A DNA stretch of 64,000 nucleotides, taken from assembly GCA_949300515.1 (NCBI GenBank), contig CASGEP010000014.1, forward strand, positions 1 through 64,000, written 5' to 3'. Shown here piece after piece: positions 17,699-24,938 of this stretch. The DNA is from an uncultured bacterium (GTDB lineage Bacteria; Cyanobacteriota; Vampirovibrionia; Gastranaerophilales; Gastranaerophilaceae). Each line of letters starts with the position of its first letter. Positions within the stretch are counted from its first letter, which is position 1. The position numbers and the translations under genes were made by a program. The notes under the pieces are model-generated. The model was given only the letters and a program-made list of their open reading frames with translations, made no database searches and was not told where the DNA came from.

Positions 17699-18832
17699 TT
17701 ATTTTCTATCCAAAGGCACAACAAAAGTAACCATTGTGCCAAATGCCGGTTTTGAATATACCCAGATATCACCCTTAAAATATTTTATAAACTTTTTAGC
17801 AAGTACAAAAGTAAGTTTTGTGCTTAGCGGACGTTTGTTTTTATTGAGTGTGCAATACGGCTCAAAAAGAGTCTGCAGTTCGTCTTCATCAAAAAACAGT
17901 TCGCTGGCTTTCATCTCAAAAAGAACGTAAGAATTAGAATCCTTCGACACCTTTGCATCAAAGTCATGCTTTTCCAAAAAAGCAATCGGAGGATTCCCCG
18001 CACTGAGTGCAACCCTTCCGATTTGAACATTTTCTATAAAGGCATCTAAAATGCTTTTTATTACATACTCCAAAACCCCTTGATCCAAAAAACAGCCCCT
18101 TGTTGCAATCGCCGAAAAATTTGACTCAAAAATAATTTTCTTCCTCGCAAAGACGGGTGCGTACTGTTTTACTATGGCATTTAAGAGATTTACCAGATCA
18201 AAATTTCTGAAATCGTACTGGTAAAGATTTGACTCCAGCCTGAATATGGTAAAAAGCTTTTCTAAATCATATGTTAAATCTTTTGCATTTTTATTTATTA
18301 TGTTGACGTATTTCATTTGCTTGTCAACAAGCACCCCGCCGACACCGTCGGATAAAGCACGCGAAAAACCATCTATTGTGGCAAGAGAAGATAAAATCTC
18401 GCCCGAAATACTCACAAGATAGTTATTTTTCTCATCTATAATATTTTTTGCGATTTCATACTGACCGTTTACCATGTTTTGCATTTTATAGCTGTTTGTA
18501 ACATTCCTAAGAGTTACATAGACTTTTTGCACAAGAGAATCCCTTGAGGCGGATATTTCAAAATAATAATCATCCTGTGCATCTTTAACTCTTGCTTTTG
18601 AAACCATTACACACTTTTGCAAAACAAGTTTATTGAGAAGATTTGAACCGCCATCCACAAAAGCCGAGAAAAACTCCCCGACAATTTGAGATTTTGAAAC
18701 CCTGAACATCTCAAGCGCCTTTGAATTTGCATCAAGGATTTTTCCCTCAAGCGAAACAATAAGTACACCGTCGGGAAATTTATTAAAAAGATCTTCCTTT
18801 TGTGGTCTTTTAAATAATCCTAGTAAATCCAT
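17699..18832 (-). CDS. PAS-domain histidine-kinase-like protein lacking the phospho-His
   Basis: A 377-residue cytoplasmic protein with a PAS domain (about residues 12-115), a dimerisation-type helix pair (about 130-205) and an ATPase-like domain (about 210-377). Where kinases read Ser-His-Glu-Leu-Arg-Thr-Pro-Leu, this protein reads Ser-Gly-Glu-Ile-Leu-Ser-Ser-Leu (143-150), so the phospho-acceptor His is replaced by Gly144. The N-box is weak and the DxGxG box is missing, while the last segment (GDIWVYSKPAFGTMVTFVVPL) is still kinase-like. It is therefore probably a signalling pseudokinase that senses through PAS and acts by binding. The next gene, 11 bases downstream, is the sugar ATPase. 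Confidence 0.75.
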   Translation of the reverse strand: MDLLGLFKRPQKEDLFNKFPDGVLIVSLEGKILDANSKALEMFRVSKSQIVGEFFSAFVDGGSNLLNKLVLQKCVMVSKARVKDAQDDYYFEISASRDSLVQKVYVTLRNVTNSYKMQNMVNGQYEIAKNIIDEKNNYLVSISGEILSSLATIDGFSRALSDGVGGVLVDKQMKYVNIINKNAKDLTYDLEKLFTIFRLESNLYQYDFRNFDLVNLLNAIVKQYAPVFARKKIIFESNFSAIATRGCFLDQGVLEYVIKSILDAFIENVQIGRVALSAGNPPIAFLEKHDFDAKVSKDSNSYVLFEMKASELFFDEDELQTLFEPYCTLNKNKRPLSTKLTFVLAKKFIKYFKGDIWVYSKPAFGTMVTFVVPLDRK

Positions 18833-18981
18833 TATGGACTAATCTTATCATAAAATGAATTAAAAAAACAAATTATATATCAAACCAAAGTATAAAAAAC
18901 ACCAAACAAAAAGATAATTACAGAGTGCAAAAATAAGCAATAGAATAGTATGTGTAACTTTGCAAAGGATGACTTAACAAA

Positions 18982-19308
18982 ATGGATTTTGTTACAAAAA
19001 AAATCGGCAAAAAAAGGATATTTGCACCTGAAAATAAGGTTTTTAGCGCCTCATGCGCAAAAAATATACTTAAAAAAGCAAAGAACACACCCTGTGCAAT
19101 AGACTGCACATATATTGAACGCTTTTTTGATGCAAAAACTCTTGAAATTATTATTGAAAACAACATTGCATTATGCAGTGCAAAAACAGAGCTTATCTGT
19201 CAGATAAGCCTCTTGAATACAAAAAAATTTCCGAGAGTTTTTTTAAACACGCAAGATTTTATCTGCGGCAGGAGAATACTTGTCAAAAGAAGGTTTAAGG
19301 TAGCGTAA
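18982..19308 (+). CDS. Small basic protein, unknown
   Basis: A 108-residue lysine-rich protein with five cysteines and no recognised family. ATG 18982 is preceded by AAAGGA at 12 bases, and codon use resembles the neighbours. It ends just before a GC-rich repeat element. The overlapping minus-strand frame (18918-19166) has no ribosome site. I am only moderately sure that this is expressed. Confidence 0.5.
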   Translation: MDFVTKKIGKKRIFAPENKVFSASCAKNILKKAKNTPCAIDCTYIERFFDAKTLEIIIENNIALCSAKTELICQISLLNTKKFPRVFLNTQDFICGRRILVKRRFKVA

Positions 19309-19313
19309 CAACA

Positions 19314-19504
19314 TGCAGTCGCACTGTCGTTTGAACTTCGCCAAGAACGGTTTCGGGCTTCGGCAAGGCTCACGCCTTCCCGTGCGCCCTCACACACTGT
19401 AGACTCGCGGGCTTCGGCAAGGCTCACGCCTTCCCGTGCGCCCTCACACACTGTAGACTCGCTTGTTCAAACGACGTGCAGTCGCACTGTCGTTTGAACT
19501 TCGC
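19314..19504. repeat. GC-rich composite repeat: 54-bp tandem pair inside 28-bp direct repeats
   Basis: Two perfect, directly adjacent 54-bp copies (19354-19407 and 19408-19461; 36 of 54 bases are G or C) lie between two identical 28-bp copies (19314-19341 and 19477-19504). Each 54-mer contains a small hairpin (AAGGC, TCAC, GCCTT). The second flank is part of a longer inverted repeat: an 11-bp arm at 19465-19475 pairs with 19486-19496 or so around a loop that itself contains GTGC and GCAC. Composition is far from that of the AT-rich neighbourhood. It looks like a mobile or amplified intergenic repeat. Confidence 0.85.
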
Positions 19505-19510
19505 TCGTAT

Positions 19511-19541
19511 AAAAAAAGCCGATAACTGCGATAGTTATCGG
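19511..19541 (-). terminator. Terminator-like hairpin with no obvious gene
   Basis: A perfect 9-bp stem (19519-19527 with 19533-19541, loop of 5) is followed on the minus strand by seven Ts. No minus-strand gene precedes it within 1 kb, so it is either part of the adjacent repeat element or the end of an unseen small RNA. The remaining 140 bases to 19682 hold nothing I can identify apart from a promoter for the PilZ gene. Confidence 0.6.
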
Positions 19542-19682
19542 GCAAAACAGTTTACGAGTGAGAGTGGAATATGCACTATAGAAATAATAAAACTCTTAAG
19601 AGATATCGTAAATAGTACACTCGGGTATATTTACACGCACACGTTTCCAAATAAAAAATAATCTGGTATAATAAGCACAAGT

Positions 19683-20336
19683 ATGAATGAGTATATTCAA
19701 AATATAAAAGAAGCAAAGAAAATTGAGATAGTAGTCAGAGAGCTGTCCTGCACAACGAGATTTCAGTGCAGCTTCATCAAAAAGCAGGATGACTCCCTGA
19801 TTTTTACAAAACCTCTTTGCGGCAGTCGCGAGTTCGACTACCCCAAGGGGCAGCCTCTTGAGATTTATGTTTACACGCCAAACGGAGTTTTCAGGCTAAA
19901 GTGCCGGCTTTTAGAGTGTATGAGCGAAACATGTGCCGTATCGACACCTTTTGAAACAAATAAAATTCAAAGACGGGAATTTATAAGAGTGAAGCTGAAA
20001 GTTAAAACCATAGTAACCATTGAAACTCCGACCTTTTCAAAAAAAATTACAACCGGCACAAAAGACATAAGTGCAAAAGGCATGAAGATTTTATTGGACG
20101 AGGATATCTCCAAATACACAAACAAAATCGAACTTTCAATTTTATTCCCGGAAAATATAATAAAAACTCTCGCCCGTATCATAAAAGTAATCCCCACAAA
20201 AACGCAAGACGGGCTGCGCTTTGTAACTTCTCTTATGTTTATTACAATAAGCGGAAAAGATATGGATTTTATTGTAAAAAAATGCTTTGAATTTCAAGCT
20301 GCACAGAGAAGAAAAATGCTTGATGAGAAAAATTAA
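19683..20336 (+). CDS. PilZ-domain protein, cyclic-di-GMP receptor
   Basis: A 217-residue YcgR-like protein. Residues about 5-90 form a beta-rich N-terminal domain and about 95-210 the PilZ domain. The cyclic-di-GMP motifs are intact: R98-x-x-x-R102 (RREFIR) and D128-I-S-A-K-G133. YcgR-type proteins slow flagellar rotation when cyclic-di-GMP is high, so with FliA and FliS in this window that role is plausible. An extended -10 (TGG-TATAAT) ends about ten bases before the ATG and no ribosome site is seen, suggesting a leaderless mRNA. The secreted-protein gene follows 11 bases later. Confidence 0.85.
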   Translation: MNEYIQNIKEAKKIEIVVRELSCTTRFQCSFIKKQDDSLIFTKPLCGSREFDYPKGQPLEIYVYTPNGVFRLKCRLLECMSETCAVSTPFETNKIQRREFIRVKLKVKTIVTIETPTFSKKITTGTKDISAKGMKILLDEDISKYTNKIELSILFPENIIKTLARIIKVIPTKTQDGLRFVTSLMFITISGKDMDFIVKKCFEFQAAQRRKMLDEKN

Positions 20337-20347
20337 AGGAGAAATCA

Positions 20348-21073
20348 ATGCTTAAAAAAACTCTCGGCACAATGGTTTTAGCTGCATTTATAAGTACGTT
20401 TAATGCCCCGCTTGCCCTTGCACAGGACTTTGAAAACCCGCCCTGCGACAACGAAGTCAGTGTTGAACACCTCAAGGACAATAAATACTCAAAAATAAAT
20501 CTGGTAAAAGTTACAAATTTTTCAAACATAGTACAAAAAGAAAATGTAATTGAGATAACATTTTCACAAAACTTCAACTCAAAATACTACAAAGAGGGTG
20601 ATTTTGTTCAATTCGACCTTTTAGACGGATTATCAACGGTTGAAGGCACCTGTATCATACCAAAAGGCTCATCACTCATCGCAAAAATTGTAAAAATACA
20701 AAAGCCGCGCTGGTTTTCAAGAAATGCTATAGTCTGTATTAACTTTACCCATATTCTGTTTCCGGATGGGAAAAATATCCCCATAACAGCAAAAATTGCC
20801 GGCAAAAAAGACTATCTGCAGCTTGGCGGCAAAGACACCGCTAAAAAAATTGCTGCATACACGCTTTCAATAGGCGGTTTCGGAACGGGTCTGGGTGCCG
20901 CAATCGGTGTTGCAGGCGGAAATGTTATAACGGGCGTGATAATCGGCGGCTCGGTAGGCGGCGGTGTAGGACTTTTGACGGGTATTATTTCCCCCGGACT
21001 GCACTACAAAGCAAAAAAGGGGCAAAAACTTCCCGTAGAGCTGCAGGAAAACCTCAAAGTGCCTAAATTATAG
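20348..21073 (+). CDS. Secreted protein with Gly-rich hydrophobic segment, unknown
   Basis: A 241-residue protein with a Sec signal peptide (cleavage near Ala-Leu-Ala-Gln, residue 25), a beta-rich middle and a Gly/Val/Ile-rich stretch (about residues 175-215) that could insert in a membrane or pack as a glycine-zipper. A strong AAAGGAG lies 7 bases before ATG 20348. It is in an operon with the PilZ gene and ends 2 bases before the convergent recF. Function unknown; glycine-zipper segments of this kind occur in envelope and pore-forming proteins. Confidence 0.75.
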   Translation: MLKKTLGTMVLAAFISTFNAPLALAQDFENPPCDNEVSVEHLKDNKYSKINLVKVTNFSNIVQKENVIEITFSQNFNSKYYKEGDFVQFDLLDGLSTVEGTCIIPKGSSLIAKIVKIQKPRWFSRNAIVCINFTHILFPDGKNIPITAKIAGKKDYLQLGGKDTAKKIAAYTLSIGGFGTGLGAAIGVAGGNVITGVIIGGSVGGGVGLLTGIISPGLHYKAKKGQKLPVELQENLKVPKL

Positions 21074-21075
21074 CC

Positions 21076-22167
21076 TTATACAATCTGCCCTTGCGAAATC
21101 TTAACGATTTCAACATCGGACAAAAACTCCTTATCAAAAGCAAATGTATCCACACTTGTTATAATTGTCTGCGTGTTTTCGCCTATTGCCCTCAAAAGAT
21201 AGTTCTGCCTTATGTTATCAAGTTCTGCCAGAACATCATCCAAAAGCAATACCGGCTGCTCACCCGCTTTTTCCTTTATTATGTCAAGCTCTGCAAGCTT
21301 CAGGGCAAGCACAAGGGTCCTTTGCTGTCCTTGTGAAGCATATTTTTTGGCATCAATTTCATTTATAAAAAAAGAAATGTCGTCCCTGTGCGGTCCGAAA
21401 AGACACTGTGTGCGGCGTATTTCATCATCTTTTATCAGGCACAGTCTGTCGTATATAAACTCCGAAAGTTCTTTTATACCGCACTCCTTTGGAACGTCAG
21501 AATCATAGTAAAAAGTCAGTTCTTCATCCTGTGAAACTGTTTTGTGCTTATCAAATGCAATTTTTTGCAGTTCGGACAAAAATTTTACCCTCAAATACAC
21601 AATGTTTGCTGCGGCAATTGACATCTGAGTGTTAAATGCATCCAAAAGTCCGTCATCGCGATATCCTTGCGCCAAAAAGTTGCTCTTTTGCAGGCGTATT
21701 TTGTTATATTTTGCAAGTTTATCATAATACGCGCCATAAACCTGACAAATCGCCAAATCAAGCCACTTGCGCCTGTTGGAAGGCTCGCCGCGAAGCAGCA
21801 TTAAATCTGCACTTGAAAAGTTTACAACCTTTAGAACTCTCAGAAAATCCTGCGATTTATTTTTCTTTAAACCGTTTACTTTTAAAATTTTATTTTTAGG
21901 CGGGTTAATAAAGACTTCAAGCGCAACCTCGGTGTCGCTTTTTATGCACTGCGCGCAGATCGTACAGCTTTGCTCGTCAAATTTAATAAGCTCCGAGTCT
22001 TTTTTAATTCTGTTTGAATTTAGCGCGCTTAAATAATAAACAGCCTCGAGTAAATTTGTCTTTCCCTGTGCGTTTTTGCCCACAAAAAGGGTTTTATTCT
22101 TTAAAAAAGTGTGCTCTAAATAGCCGTAATTTCTGAAATTTTTTAATTTCAAAGATTTTAAAAACAT
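21076..22167 (-). CDS. recF: DNA replication and repair protein RecF
   Basis: A 363-residue SMC-like ATPase that loads RecA at gaps with RecO and RecR. The N-terminus LKSLKLKNFRNY is characteristic, Walker A is GKNAQGKTN (about residues 31-39), the signature region is Ala-Ser-Gln-Gly-Gln-Gln-Arg-Thr near 285, and Walker B is LLLDDVLAELD near 320. Length matches the family. Unlike in many bacteria it is not next to dnaA, dnaN or gyrB. Its promoter shares a palindromic -10 with the divergent PfkB kinase gene. Confidence 0.95.
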   Translation of the reverse strand: MFLKSLKLKNFRNYGYLEHTFLKNKTLFVGKNAQGKTNLLEAVYYLSALNSNRIKKDSELIKFDEQSCTICAQCIKSDTEVALEVFINPPKNKILKVNGLKKNKSQDFLRVLKVVNFSSADLMLLRGEPSNRRKWLDLAICQVYGAYYDKLAKYNKIRLQKSNFLAQGYRDDGLLDAFNTQMSIAAANIVYLRVKFLSELQKIAFDKHKTVSQDEELTFYYDSDVPKECGIKELSEFIYDRLCLIKDDEIRRTQCLFGPHRDDISFFINEIDAKKYASQGQQRTLVLALKLAELDIIKEKAGEQPVLLLDDVLAELDNIRQNYLLRAIGENTQTIITSVDTFAFDKEFLSDVEIVKISQGQIV

Positions 22168-22188
22168 TTTATACTCTATACAAAGTTA

Positions 22189-22205
22189 TTATTATAGTAT
22201 AATAA
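22189..22205. promoter_or_regulatory. Symmetrical -10 shared by recF and the PfkB kinase gene
   Basis: A perfect 17-bp palindrome (8-bp arms around one G) contains TATAAT on the plus strand (22198-22203) and TATAAT on the minus strand (22196-22191). Each points to one of the divergent genes at 22236 and 22167. Confidence 0.55.
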
Positions 22206-22235
22206 AGAAAAGGTATTTTATAAAGAGGGGTTAAA

Positions 22236-23288
22236 ATGTATGATGTTATTACAATAGGCTCGGCGACACTGGATGTTTTTGTTGAAAGCGACGGCGCAAA
22301 CATTGTTTCCGTAAATTCCCTTAGGAGAAAAACGGAATTTATGTCGTTTCCCTACGGCGCAAAAGTTGAGATAGACGGCTTTTCAAGGAATATCGGCGGA
22401 GGCGGGGTAAACACTGCCGCAAACTTTGCAAACTTAGGGTTAAAAACCTCGACAATTGTTAAACTCGGCAACGATGAAATTGCCCCCGTTATAACAAAAA
22501 AAATGCAGCAGGATGGCGTGGATACTTCAAATATCATCACGTCAAAAGACCGGCTCAGCGGATTTTCAATCATTCTTGTAAGTTTTCAGGGGGACAGAAC
22601 CGTTCTTGCACACCGCGGAGCAAATGCTTCAATAAGCGAGGATGAAATAGATTTTAATGTATTTAAAAATACAAAATGGATTTACGTTGCACCCCTCGCC
22701 GGAGCTACAAACAAACTGCTTGATAAAATAGCCGAATTTGCAGACAAAAATAATATAAACCTTGCGATAAACGCGGGCAGCACGGCAATAAAAAAAGGTG
22801 AATCGTATTTCCACAACATAATAAAAACCGCAAAAATTGTGGTCATGAACAAAGAAGAGGCCTCAATGCTCACAAAAATACAGGTTCGCCCCGATACAAA
22901 AGATGAAAAATTTTCGCAAAAAGAAATACACCCCGATGTTGTTACCATGCTGAAAAAACTTCACTGCAGAGAAGACTCTCTTGCGGTAATAACGGACGGA
23001 AAGTACGGCGTATACTGTTATGACGGCAAAGACTTCTACCGCGCTCCCGAGTTTAGCGCAAAAGTAGTGTCAACACTCGGCGCAGGCGATGCATTCAGCT
23101 CCACGCTTGTGGCAACAATTCACAAATACGGCTGGGATGTCAAAAGAGCGCTCGCATACGCTTCCGTTAATGCAGCCTCGGTAATAGAAAAATTCGGCGC
23201 ACAGGAAGGCTTTGCAACAATGGAAGAAATTGAGGAAAAACTGCGCAAACACAGTGAATACAAGGTTAAAACAGTCCAATGCGATTAG
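22236..23288 (+). CDS. PfkB-family carbohydrate kinase
   Basis: A 350-residue ribokinase/PfkB-family sugar or nucleoside kinase. Early motifs include the Gly-Gly-Gly-Gly-Val-Asn-Thr-Ala substrate region (about residues 53-60), and the catalytic signature is GAGDAFSST near 290, with the aspartate as base. It has an insert of about 20 charged residues near 215. An AGAGG ribosome site lies 8 bases before ATG 22236. It overlaps the S4-protein gene by 10 bases. The substrate (ribose, adenosine, fructose-6-phosphate or another) cannot be decided from sequence. Confidence 0.88.
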   Translation: MYDVITIGSATLDVFVESDGANIVSVNSLRRKTEFMSFPYGAKVEIDGFSRNIGGGGVNTAANFANLGLKTSTIVKLGNDEIAPVITKKMQQDGVDTSNIITSKDRLSGFSIILVSFQGDRTVLAHRGANASISEDEIDFNVFKNTKWIYVAPLAGATNKLLDKIAEFADKNNINLAINAGSTAIKKGESYFHNIIKTAKIVVMNKEEASMLTKIQVRPDTKDEKFSQKEIHPDVVTMLKKLHCREDSLAVITDGKYGVYCYDGKDFYRAPEFSAKVVSTLGAGDAFSSTLVATIHKYGWDVKRALAYASVNAASVIEKFGAQEGFATMEEIEEKLRKHSEYKVKTVQCD

Positions 23289-23527
23289 ATAAATTCTTAA
23301 AAGTTTCAAGACTTATAAAAAGAAGAACTGTTGCAAATTCAATTTGCGAAAGCGCCAGAGTATTTGTCAACGACAATCCGGCAAAACCTGCAAAAACGTT
23401 AAAAGAAGGAGATATTATAACAATAGAATTTAAAGACAGCATAAAAAAAGTAAAAATTTTAAAAATACCAAACGGCAATGTGTCAATTAATGAAGCACAG
23501 AGTTTGTATGAAACAATACAGGATTGA
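23279..23527 (+). CDS. rqcP: S4-domain RNA-binding protein, RqcP/Hsp15 type
   Basis: An 82-residue protein consisting almost entirely of an S4 domain: MRLDKFLKVSRLIKRRT at the N-terminus and a later V-x-V-N-x-x-x-A-K-P-A core. RqcP (YabO) helps RqcH recycle stalled large ribosomal subunits. The start overlaps the kinase gene by 10 bases, so translation is probably coupled. Hsp15 (HslR) is the close alternative, but the length and opening fit RqcP better. A terminator follows at 23583-23640. Confidence 0.8.
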   Translation: MRLDKFLKVSRLIKRRTVANSICESARVFVNDNPAKPAKTLKEGDIITIEFKDSIKKVKILKIPNGNVSINEAQSLYETIQD

Positions 23528-23582
23528 CATTTTAAGTTAGCATTTTTGACACGAATAAAGTTTACAGCTTTTTATAAATAAA

Positions 23583-23640
23583 CCCAAAGACAGGTTACCC
23601 CTTAAGTTTGCATATGGCAAACACCTCTTTGGGCTTTTTT
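23583..23640 (+). terminator. Branched terminator after rqcP
   Basis: CCCAAAG (23583-23589) pairs with CTTTGGG (23627-23633) and encloses a second 6-bp stem (GTTTGC with GCAAAC, 23606-23622); a run of seven Ts follows. The two-stem form is more complex than a simple terminator, so some regulatory or small-RNA role is possible. Confidence 0.75.
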
Positions 23641-23651
23641 TATGCCCTTAC

Positions 23652-23719
23652 AAAAAAAGAGCCGCACCCGCGGCTGATTAGGGATATTCGATCTGTTACC
23701 AATTTGTAACAATTTTATT
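23652..23719 (-). ncRNA. Candidate small RNA in the rqcP-fliA gap
   Basis: An intrinsic terminator on the minus strand (6-bp stem 23660-23665 with 23670-23675, then seven Ts) has no protein gene upstream of it. A promoter-like pair on the same strand, TTAACA (23754-23749), 17 bases, TATATT (23731-23726), would start a transcript near 23719 of about 68 bases containing a second stem (23694-23699 with 23706-23711). The rest of the 23641-23851 gap is AT-rich with nothing else recognisable. Confidence 0.4.
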
Positions 23720-23851
23720 TTACAAAATATAAAAAATATAACATCATCTGTTAAAGCGAATAAAAACAAGCGTTTTCATATAGATATATGATGTCAAAAA
23801 AGCATTATTAAATGACAATATTGTTAAAATAGGACTTGGGATATAGTATTA

Positions 23852-24679
23852 ATGGATCATCAGAATATAGAGGTCGATTCGTATCGGAAAATAGTGAGGT
23901 TGTCTGACGAAGATTTAAAAAATCTTTGGGATGAATATTACAGTGACCGCAGCAATAAAATTGTCCGCGATAAACTTATCGTGCAGTACATCTACCTTAC
24001 AAGATATGTAATAGGCAGGGTAAAGGTCAACCTGCCGCCGAGCTTCTCATATGAAGATATAGCAAGCTACGGAGTAGAGGGACTTATTGATGCCATTGAA
24101 AAATTTTCTCCCTCAAAAGGGGCAAAGTTTGAAACATACGCCCTTATGCGCATAAGAGGCGCAATTATAGACAGGATAAGGTCATCAGACTGGCTCCCCA
24201 GGACAATAAGAAAAAAAATAAAAGACGTAAAACTGACCGCGGAAAAACTAAAACAAGAACTCGGAAGGGCGGCAACAAGCAAAGAAATAGCAGACGTTAT
24301 GGGTATAGAAAAGGAAAAAGTGGACGAAATTTTAGCCTCCGATACATCTGTTGACTCGATATATGATAAAAAAGGTATCGGCGAAGAAAGTGTTGAAATT
24401 ATCGATACAATAGAGGACAAAAACGGCGCCCGTCCCGAAGAAGAAATAGAAAAGAAAGATGCAAAACGCGAACTTGAAGCGGCTCTTAAAAAACTCCCCG
24501 ACCGCGAAAGAATGCTTTTGATTTTGTATTACCACGAAAATATGACACTTAAAGAAATCGGCGAGGCGATTAATGTGTCGGAATCCCGTGTCTGCCAGCT
24601 CCATGCACAGGCAATTATGAAGCTTAGAAATATCCTCAGTGCAAAAAGAAGCGAAAGACTGAACAGGTCAATCGTGTAG
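23852..24679 (+). CDS. fliA: RNA polymerase sigma factor FliA (sigma-28 / WhiG family)
   Basis: A 275-residue sigma-70-family factor of the flagellar class. Region 2 contains LWDEYY, then DLIVQYIYLTRYV, SYEDIASYGVEGLIDAIEKFSP and KFETYALMRIRGAIIDRIRSSDWLPR, which is the FliA/WhiG signature; region 3 follows near residue 125, and region 4 (about 210-265) ends in a helix-turn-helix (LKEIGEAINVSESRVCQLHAQA). It should direct late flagellar genes, and three matching promoters are seen in this window. It stands alone, with no flhA, flhF or motor genes adjacent and no flgM identified. Confidence 0.95.
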   Translation: MDHQNIEVDSYRKIVRLSDEDLKNLWDEYYSDRSNKIVRDKLIVQYIYLTRYVIGRVKVNLPPSFSYEDIASYGVEGLIDAIEKFSPSKGAKFETYALMRIRGAIIDRIRSSDWLPRTIRKKIKDVKLTAEKLKQELGRAATSKEIADVMGIEKEKVDEILASDTSVDSIYDKKGIGEESVEIIDTIEDKNGARPEEEIEKKDAKRELEAALKKLPDRERMLLILYYHENMTLKEIGEAINVSESRVCQLHAQAIMKLRNILSAKRSERLNRSIV

Positions 24680-24685
24680 TTTTGC

Positions 24686-24721
24686 GCATAAAAAAAATGT
24701 TTGCAGTTATCGCAAACATTT
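24686..24721 (-). terminator. Minus-strand terminator-like hairpin downstream of fliA
   Basis: A perfect 10-bp stem (24695-24704 with 24712-24721, loop of 7) is followed by eight Ts on the minus strand but not on the plus strand. The minus-strand yidC already has its own terminator at 24889-24913, so this is either a backup for yidC read-through or the end of an unannotated RNA in the gap. It may still help stabilise the 3' end of fliA mRNA. Confidence 0.6.
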
Positions 24722-24767
24722 AAAACACGAGGATATTAAGAGAGAGTAATAAATTATATCTTTTTGT

Positions 24768-24787
24768 ACTTTAGGATATCCCAAAGT
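24768..24787. promoter_or_regulatory. 20-bp near-perfect palindrome, possible operator
   Basis: ACTTT, a GGATATCC-type centre and AAAGT form a 20-bp dyad with one mismatched pair and no loop. A loopless palindrome is typical of a binding site for a dimeric regulator. It lies in the gap between the convergent fliA and yidC genes, where no promoter for either is expected. Confidence 0.35.
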
Positions 24788-24888
24788 CTTTATTATTTTG
24801 CTTTTCCTTTAAATTTAATTCCCTTACTCCTTAATAAAGTTTTTTTGATTAAAAAAATTGCCACATTAAAAAAGAATGTTAAGAAATA

Positions 24889-24913
24889 TTAAAAAGACCC
24901 GCATTTGCGGGTC
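24889..24913 (-). terminator. Rho-independent terminator of yidC
   Basis: GACCCGC (24896-24902) pairs with GCGGGTC (24907-24913) around ATTT, and TTTTTAATATT follows on the minus strand, 26 bases past the yidC stop. Confidence 0.85.
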
Positions 24914-24938
24914 GAAAAAAGCTGTATTATTTGTTTTC

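Noticed and set aside
19200-19451. Minus-strand frame of 83 codons with a repeated peptide
   Set aside because: It is a by-product of the 54-bp tandem repeat, has no ribosome site and overlaps the 108-residue gene.
19354-19461. Possible CRISPR array
   Set aside because: Only two copies, directly adjacent with no spacers and no cas genes.
19518-19525. GCCGATAA, a perfect sigma-28 -10 sequence
   Set aside because: No TAAA at 15-16 bases upstream; it is the arm of a terminator hairpin. Similar GCCGATAA strings at 6543 and 49744 are inside coding sequence and also lack a -35.
19476-19661. Plus-strand 61-codon frame across the repeat and hairpin
   Set aside because: Half of it is repeat and terminator sequence; no ribosome site and no recognisable protein.
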